DNA from: Campylobacteraceae bacterium
GTDB taxonomy: Bacteria > Campylobacterota > Campylobacteria > Campylobacterales > Sulfurovaceae
Length of the DNA: 6,282 nt
Direction of reading: 5' to 3'
Assembly (NCBI GenBank): GCA_027081065.1
Contig: JALWLW010000024.1
Location: 1 to 6,282, forward strand
The notes beneath the pieces are model-generated. The model was not told the origin of the DNA, searched no databases, and saw only the letters and a list, made by a program, of their open reading frames with translations. Of this stretch, positions 3,501-6,282 are shown piece after piece (the first letter of the stretch is position 1; the number at the start of each line of letters is the position of its first letter). The position numbers and the translations under genes were made by a program.

Positions 3501-6282
3501 TTAGCATTGGTTGTTTTAATAAGCTCTCTTGTTGTTTGGTTATACTCATTAATAATTTCATTACCTAATGCATCTGTAATTTTATAAAGTAAGAAATCTT
3601 TACTATCATAGAGGTAGGTTGTAGCGTCTCCTTCTCCATTTACATAAGTACTCTTAATTTTTCCCTTTTCACTGAAATCAAAACTGTACTCAAAAATATG
3701 ATTGTCATATCTACCATCATCTTCGGTTTCAATAAGACCATTTTCCAAATAGGTATTGGTAAAATAGACTGTACCATCTCCATAACTCATTTGTGTTATT
3801 TGACCTATTTCATTATAGTTAAAGTAGTACTCAATATTAGCAGGAGTCTCTATTTTGCTTAAAAAGCCTTTGCTATTGTAGCTTAAAAGTGTCTCTCTGT
3901 TTAGTTGTGGGTCAATAATCTTGCTTAATTTCCCTTGTTCATTATATTCATACTCCAAAGCCACACCCGATAAAGCATCAGAAACACGGCGTAGTGTTCC
4001 ATTTGTATCAAAGCTAATGTTAATACCCTGTCCTAGTTTATTTTCTACTGCTTTTATATGACCATCTTCATAAAATTGATAACGCATACCATTTGGCAAT
4101 TTAAAACTAAAAGTACCATCACTATTTTTGACAATCTGAGTAAATTTAGTTGTTGTATCTGTCGAAGTATAGGTATTTTCAGAGGTTAAATTAAAGTCAT
4201 TGTAGTTCCCATTTTGCCAATTTAATCTAATCTGACGCTTCTCTTCATCTAAAAAGTCCAATGAAGCAGAAAATCCGTAGTTGTGGTTCCACCCTCTTGA
4301 GATACTATTGTCAGTCAAAAGAAGAGAGTTATAGCTTAACACAGATGAAATAGTATGTAACCCTTGAACTTTCATAAGATTTAAAGAGAACATTTCAGCA
4401 CCACTTGCAGTATTTACAGCACCATTCTTTTTAACAGTAAATCGCCCTCCACACTGACCTGCTTTTTGTCTATTGACATCATTAATATATGCGTAGTGAA
4501 ACTTTTTTTGATTGTAAATTTTGAATTTAAAATCAATTTTATTACTCTCTTTGTTATTGTCTGCAACCCATACTCTGATTGTATCTATAGAGTAATCTTT
4601 GTTAGAATATTCAGAATAGACAGGTGAAAAAGTCAATGTTTTTGTCTCTCCACTCTTAGCATCAATACACTTACTCTCTAAAAAAGTAGAACTACTATCA
4701 GAGTTTTTAAAGTGACTATAGCATATCTTCTTTAAGTTGCTTCCTTTTCCTTTAATATTAATCTGTACTTTTGAACCTGAAACAATATCAAAAGTTTTTA
4801 ACTTTGATATATTGTAAACTTCTAGTTTTTCAGCAGGTTTAACAGTAACAACCCTTGTTGTAGAAACACCACCTTTATTTTCAACATAAAAGTACCATTT
4901 ACCACTTTCATTAGGATTAGGATAAATAGGAATTTTTATTTCTGTTGAGCTATGTTTTCCAAGAGATTTATAGTATCCTGCACCAGCAGGACTTTTCCAG
5001 TGAACTCTAGAAAATTGTGAAAAGTTTGTACCAGTTAGGGTAAGTATTGCTTTGTCCCGATTAGCTTTTATCTCTCCATGATTGATTATATCTAAGGTAG
5101 GTTTTTGATAATACTCTTTATCATAGACATACACATTACCTGTTTTCATAACACTTCCTGAGTACTTATGATTGCTTGTTTTGTCTTTTGAAAGAAAATC
5201 ATCATAGGCTCTTGTTGTCCAAGTAAATGTACCAGAATGGTTAAATGTATGAGAAGCTGAAACTTTTACATTTGTATTGTCTGTTTTTATAACTTCAGTT
5301 TTTGAATTGCCATCGTTCCAATCTATATCTACCTCTTTTACCTTACCATCTATATCCATAGCTTCTACTTCAAGGCTAAAAGAGTCTCCTTTTTTAAGTT
5401 CATTATTAGATGGCTTTGTCTGCTTAATTATAGGTACTTTATTGTCTACTAACCTAGAGTTAATATGAAATGTTTTTTTAATAAGCTCTTTCACATCTTT
5501 TCCATGTTCATAAAGTCTAACTACTGCTATATATTGACCACTATTTTCAATATGACACTCTTGCTTACCTGAATCATAGAACCCTGCCTCACTTGGCAAA
5601 GTGTATGGAGTTTTTCTTTCCCAACAATTTTTTATAAATTTTCCATTCTCATCTAAAATTGCTATTGCCATTTTGTCAAAAAGTACACTATCATTTCCAT
5701 TACTTTCATTTTTAATAGAAAACTGTGCATTAAAGTTTGGTACTTCATCATTGTAATAAACTCTACTGTCATCATCATAAATTTTAAACTTTAATGTATA
5801 AGCTATTTTACCCTCAACGACAGTATAAGCTCCTATTTTTCTATCTATTTCAATAGAATTATTATAGGTTTTTTGAAACTTTCTTAATGCTTTTGTACTA
5901 GAAGCTTTTTGTTGAGAATTAGAAGAGATTTTTCTTAAATAGACTGTATAGTGAGCATTTTTTCTTACCTTATTAATAGATGTTGTATATCGACACTCTC
6001 TTCCTTGACACTGCATCTCTACCTCATTTTTAATATCATCTGCTTTTAAAAAAACTTTCATATTTTTAGGTAAAGTCTCAGTTAATGGAGCATAGAATGT
6101 CACATCGGCATTGACTCTTGCATTTACAGGAAGATAATAAGGAATTTTTAACTTAATAGTCTCTTCACTCTTAGCCTCTCTACTTGCAGAACAGTTAGCA
6201 TTACTTCCACCATTTTGCCCCTCACAAACCCAAGTTTGTGTACTCCCTTGACTTGGAAATTTTGTTGGATTTGCAACTCCTT
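587..6282 (-). CDS. Giant secreted RHS/YD-repeat polymorphic toxin-like protein, 5' end outside window
   Basis: The protein looks like an RHS-type secreted effector: a beta-barrel shell of YD repeats that, in known RHS/TcC proteins, encloses a C-terminal toxin. The frame is open from the right edge to a TAA at 587-589, giving at least 1,897 residues. A GTG at 6101-6103 is not a credible start: it has no Shine-Dalgarno sequence, and the 59 codons before it read as ordinary secreted-protein sequence. Order of parts: W.C motif; beta-rich region (97-216); PKD-like (223-327); IPT-like (334-422); Ig-like (427-531); RHS entry (560-680); YD array (692-1415); core (1543-1653); tip (1654-1838). No signal peptide or secretion domain is visible, so the route out of the cell is unknown; no VgrG/PAAR type VI adaptor appears in the visible part. 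Cysteine pairs in the N-terminal half (for example 32/37, 160/183, 461/479) fit an oxidising, extracytoplasmic location. The RHS class is certain; toxin activity is inferred from architecture. Confidence 0.96.
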   Translation of the reverse strand, partial: GVANPTKFPSQGSTQTWVCEGQNGGSNANCSASREAKSEETIKLKIPYYLPVNARVNADVTFYAPLTETLPKNMKVFLKADDIKNEVEMQCQGRECRYTTSINKVRKNAHYTVYLRKISSNSQQKASSTKALRKFQKTYNNSIEIDRKIGAYTVVEGKIAYTLKFKIYDDDSRVYYNDEVPNFNAQFSIKNESNGNDSVLFDKMAIAILDENGKFIKNCWERKTPYTLPSEAGFYDSGKQECHIENSGQYIAVVRLYEHGKDVKELIKKTFHINSRLVDNKVPIIKQTKPSNNELKKGDSFSLEVEAMDIDGKVKEVDIDWNDGNSKTEVIKTDNTNVKVSASHTFNHSGTFTWTTRAYDDFLSKDKTSNHKYSGSVMKTGNVYVYDKEYYQKPTLDIINHGEIKANRDKAILTLTGTNFSQFSRVHWKSPAGAGYYKSLGKHSSTEIKIPIYPNPNESGKWYFYVENKGGVSTTRVVTVKPAEKLEVYNISKLKTFDIVSGSKVQINIKGKGSNLKKICYSHFKNSDSSSTFLESKCIDAKSGETKTLTFSPVYSEYSNKDYSIDTIRVWVADNNKESNKIDFKFKIYNQKKFHYAYINDVNRQKAGQCGGRFTVKKNGAVNTASGAEMFSLNLMKVQGLHTISSVLSYNSLLLTDNSISRGWNHNYGFSASLDFLDEEKRQIRLNWQNGNYNDFNLTSENTYTSTDTTTKFTQIVKNSDGTFSFKLPNGMRYQFYEDGHIKAVENKLGQGINISFDTNGTLRRVSDALSGVALEYEYNEQGKLSKIIDPQLNRETLLSYNSKGFLSKIETPANIEYYFNYNEIGQITQMSYGDGTVYFTNTYLENGLIETEDDGRYDNHIFEYSFDFSEKGKIKSTYVNGEGDATTYLYDSKDFLLYKITDALGNEIINEYNQTTRELIKTTNAKKESTSFAYDSKGRLVKEVFANGLVKEMKYDDNDNLISEKSILSDKTSYETIYTYGSNNTLLSKKMPNGDTYRYSYNSNKQLIESISPSGAKTTYSYENGRVSKVVYPKGNSINYSYDEAGRLISETVMPLNATTTYSYDDADRLIQVTDALNNSVNYGYDMRGNKIYSVDALNHTTKYEYDAKNNLLKTIYPDNTETTYEYDGEDRVKTITYANGATNKFEYDALGRVTKQIDAMGNFVEFTYDALGNVLQKVDRDGNVIAKYKYDTMQKVVEAVDYFNNKVTNKYNQLGLLEQTTDPLGRVNKFKYDKLGRLTEAIDALNGISKQSYDKEGNTKEFTDPNSNKTELKHDEVGNLTEIKTASGSTTKYEYDANGLLTKETNGRGQERTYSYNKNGQVKTIKDDVGTITYTYDDNGNPTSIDENGKKIIMVYDEMNRLVSYTDIMGNTIGYAYDSVGNLKTLTYPDGKKVEYSYNKANQLTKVKDWNNHITTYEYDNHGRMVKQTYPNGAVLTRTYDNGGRLTSQKEFLGQYNRISEYAYEYDKVGNILKERTYPQISPKALASLQMSYAKGNLLKEANQTVPTFDKDDNMLGFGSLALGYDSRNRLTKANGVSYVYDSQNNRLSKTVDGKKTSYITNPNAPLSQVLVKTDADGSKTYYVYGLGLLSQTKGSETLYYHYDLRGSTIALSDDTKDYPTITDRFSYAPYGKLLTHTGSHATPFLFVGKHGVMQEENELVYMRARYYHETLRRFVNRDTLLGEVGDFGSLNRFGYVEGLVSGSIDPKGTTTATAPSIINFMMKVTATAPLIDGPLPIGDAIALCTGTVVGSYYMYTAEPIGDVFPQTDNSGYPTIFGDSASPFDPRSGTLLQNNSNINLEDLGIDPNDYENTPNGGGGNKGKKGNGFRGGKKNKRDSEAKLAIAILGKKEGTKFMKWWERNKKYYGGKDLEKGSKFSMREVIEEWKNMGRPTVK
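590..1144 (-). other. Variable C-terminal tip: pre-toxin segment, Gly/Lys linker and small basic unknown domain
   Basis: Residues 1654-1838 follow DPKG and are unlike the core. First comes a hydrophobic pre-toxin stretch (PLPIGDAIALCTG, then VVGSYYMYTA), similar in style to segments found after other RHS cores. Next is a polar region rich in Asp and Asn (1703-1757), then a Gly/Lys linker (1758-1780). Last is a compact 58-residue domain (1781-1838) with 15 Lys/Arg, 8 Asp/Glu and three Trp (1801, 1802, 1829), including KWWERNKKYYGGKDLEKG and EEWKNMGRP. The whole tip contains no histidine, which argues against HNH, AHH and other His-dependent nucleases. By position this is the toxin, but its activity cannot be named from the sequence. 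Confidence 0.75.
1086..1142 (-). repeat. 15-bp direct repeat pair at the core/tip junction
   Basis: GGTGCAGTGGCAGTA occurs exactly at 1086-1100 and at 1128-1142 (plus-strand reading), 42 bases apart, in the same frame. Both copies encode Thr-Ala-Thr-Ala-Pro. The first in coding order starts two residues after DPKG. The 27 bases between encode SIINFMMKV. Confidence 0.9.
1145..1477 (-). other. RHS-associated core domain
   Basis: Residues 1543-1653 carry the family hallmarks in order: YHYDLRGST, FSYAPYGKLL, PFLFVGKHGV, ELVYMRARYY (1602-1611), RRFVNRD (1616-1622), SLNRFGYVEG (1633-1642) and IDPKG (1648-1652). In known RHS and TcC proteins this core closes the cage and self-cleaves by aspartate chemistry just after the DPxG motif. 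Asp1622 and Asp1649 stand at the conserved aspartate positions. The residue after DPKG is Thr rather than the common Leu, so cleavage here is plausible but not certain. The RF..RD and LNR(F/Y).YV forms replace the more common GRF..DP and N.Y.Y. Confidence 0.93.
1859..4030 (-). repeat. YD-repeat array, about 34 units
   Basis: From residue 692 to 1415 the protein repeats aromatic-x-Tyr-Asp-x-x-Gly-Arg/Asn-hydrophobic with a following Asp-x-x-Gly/Asn turn. In the C-proximal part the repeat tyrosine falls at 984, 1006, 1027, 1048, 1069, 1090, 1111, 1133, 1154, 1175, 1196, (His1217), 1238, 1259, 1279, 1299, 1320, 1341, 1362 and 1383: steps of 20-22 residues. One 26-residue step follows, to 1409. 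The N-proximal units are more degenerate (LENGLIETEDDGRYD, SFDFSEKGKI). In solved RHS and TcC structures such repeats spiral into a hollow beta-cage around the toxin. Copies are diverged at DNA level, but short identical words recur. Confidence 0.95.
4064..4426 (-). other. RHS entry segment preceding the YD repeats
   Basis: Residues 560-680 match the start of many RHS/YD proteins: VNTASGAEMFSLNLMKVQG, then a strand with SYNS (590-593), then SRGWNHNYGFS (602-612), the family's G-W-x-x-x-Y signature, followed by an (F/L)NLTSENTY strand and FKLPNGMRYQFYEDG. This resembles the domain called DUF6531 that caps the RHS barrel. It marks where the barrel begins. Confidence 0.7.
4511..4825 (-). other. 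Third Ig-like domain between the IPT-like domain and the RHS region
   Basis: Residues 427-531 contain strands such as SKVQINIKGKG, KICYSHFKN, KTLTFSPVY and TIRVWVADNNKESN, with a probable disulfide between Cys461 and Cys479. The Val-Ala-Asp-Asn-x-x-x-x-Ser-Asn ending is seen in Ig-like domains of surface proteins. The family is not identified. Confidence 0.45.
4838..5104 (-). other. IPT/TIG-like beta-sandwich domain
   Basis: Residues 334-422 begin KPTLDIINHGEI, continue with ILTLTGTNFSQFSRVHW (the Gly-x-Asn-Phe turn then Val-x-Trp of IPT/TIG domains), a run of strand-like STEIKIPI, and end YFYVENKGGVSTTRVVTV. The Asn-x-Gly-Gly-x-Ser ending is typical of the fold. The role is probably structural, as a spacer ahead of the YD shell. 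Confidence 0.6.
5123..5437 (-). other. PKD-like domain
   Basis: Residues 223-327 show the PKD plan: a Pro-rich entry, SFSLEVEAMDIDGKV, then the hallmark DWNDG turn (261-265), then HTFNHSGTFTWTTRAYDD (285-302), matching the family's H-x-[FY]-x-x-x-G-x-[FY]-x-x-x-x-x-[AV]-x-D strand pair. PKD domains are extracellular beta-sandwich spacers or glycan-contact modules in surface proteins. Confidence 0.75.
5456..5815 (-). other. Unassigned beta-rich extracellular region of the RHS protein
   Basis: Residues 97-216 alternate hydrophobic and polar residues in strand-like blocks (AYTLKFKIYDDD, NAQFSIKN, MAIAILDENGKF, QYIAVVRLYEHG) and hold one Cys pair (160, 183). The layout suggests a beta-sandwich, but I do not recognise a family. 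The part before it (1-96) has CQGREC at 32-37 and the strand HYTVYLRKI. Confidence 0.35.
6185..6232 (-). other. W-x-C/NGGS/C secreted-protein motif near the visible N-terminal side
   Basis: The codons read WVCEGQNGGSNANCSA, 16 residues with a Trp, a Cys two residues on, a Gly-Asn-Gly-Gly turn and a second Cys. From memory, similar W-x-C..NGG...C-x-A stretches occur in large bacterial surface proteins that carry Ig-like domains, where the two cysteines probably form a disulfide. The motif shows that coding sequence continues upstream of the GTG at 6103. Confidence 0.6.

Noticed and set aside
1859..4030. CRISPR-like or satellite DNA repeat
   Set aside because: The about 63-base periodicity comes from diverged codons of YD protein repeats; there are no identical repeat units with unique spacers.
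5277..5468. Plus-strand 63-codon frame antisense to the PKD-like domain
   Set aside because: It is fully antisense to a supported domain; the Ser/Thr/Leu-rich product is a shadow.
6101..6103. GTG as start codon of the RHS gene
   Set aside because: No Shine-Dalgarno sequence precedes it, it lies mid-domain, and the frame stays open for 59 further codons to the window edge with secreted-protein-like content (WVCEGQNGGSNANCSA).

Overview
The window holds parts of two genes, both on the minus strand, packed as an apparent operon with only 11 bases between them. Neither is complete: the upstream gene runs off the right edge (its 5' end is missing) and the downstream gene runs off the left edge (its 3' end is missing). 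There is no RNA gene, insertion sequence, CRISPR array, terminator or promoter that I can support.

The first gene (587 to the right edge) encodes a giant secreted RHS/YD-repeat protein. At least 1,897 residues are visible. Reading from its N-terminal side: a Trp/Cys, Gly-Asn-rich secreted-protein motif; about 500 residues of beta-sandwich-like domains, including a PKD-like and an IPT/TIG-like domain; an RHS entry segment; about 34 YD repeats at roughly 21-residue spacing; the RHS-associated core ending in Asp-Pro-Lys-Gly; and a 185-residue C-terminal tip unlike the rest. The tip is built as RHS polymorphic toxin tips usually are: a pre-toxin segment, a Gly/Lys-rich linker and a small basic terminal domain. 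I do not recognise the terminal domain.

The second gene (left edge to 575) encodes a Sec-exported protein with one YD-repeat pair right after the signal peptide, then a six-cysteine domain. The visible part ends in an Asp/Gly-rich stretch that looks like the start of a calcium-binding repeat. It sits where an RHS toxin's immunity gene is normally found, but it does not look like a typical one.

The DNA is a mosaic. The C-proximal YD array plus core (about 1141-2940) and the first 180 or so bases of the second gene are clearly richer in G+C (about 41-48% in the blocks I counted) than the N-terminal half (23-33%) and the toxin tip (about 35%). This fits exchange of cassettes within and between YD genes. 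Low G+C, the style of the core (NRD and LNRFGYV forms) and the W.C..NGGS..CSA motif suggest a Gram-negative bacterium, perhaps of the Campylobacterota (Sulfurimonas/Sulfurovum/Arcobacter-like). That is a weak inference. Residue numbers for the first protein count from the codon at 6103-6101 as 1; 59 more codons lie upstream of it inside the window.
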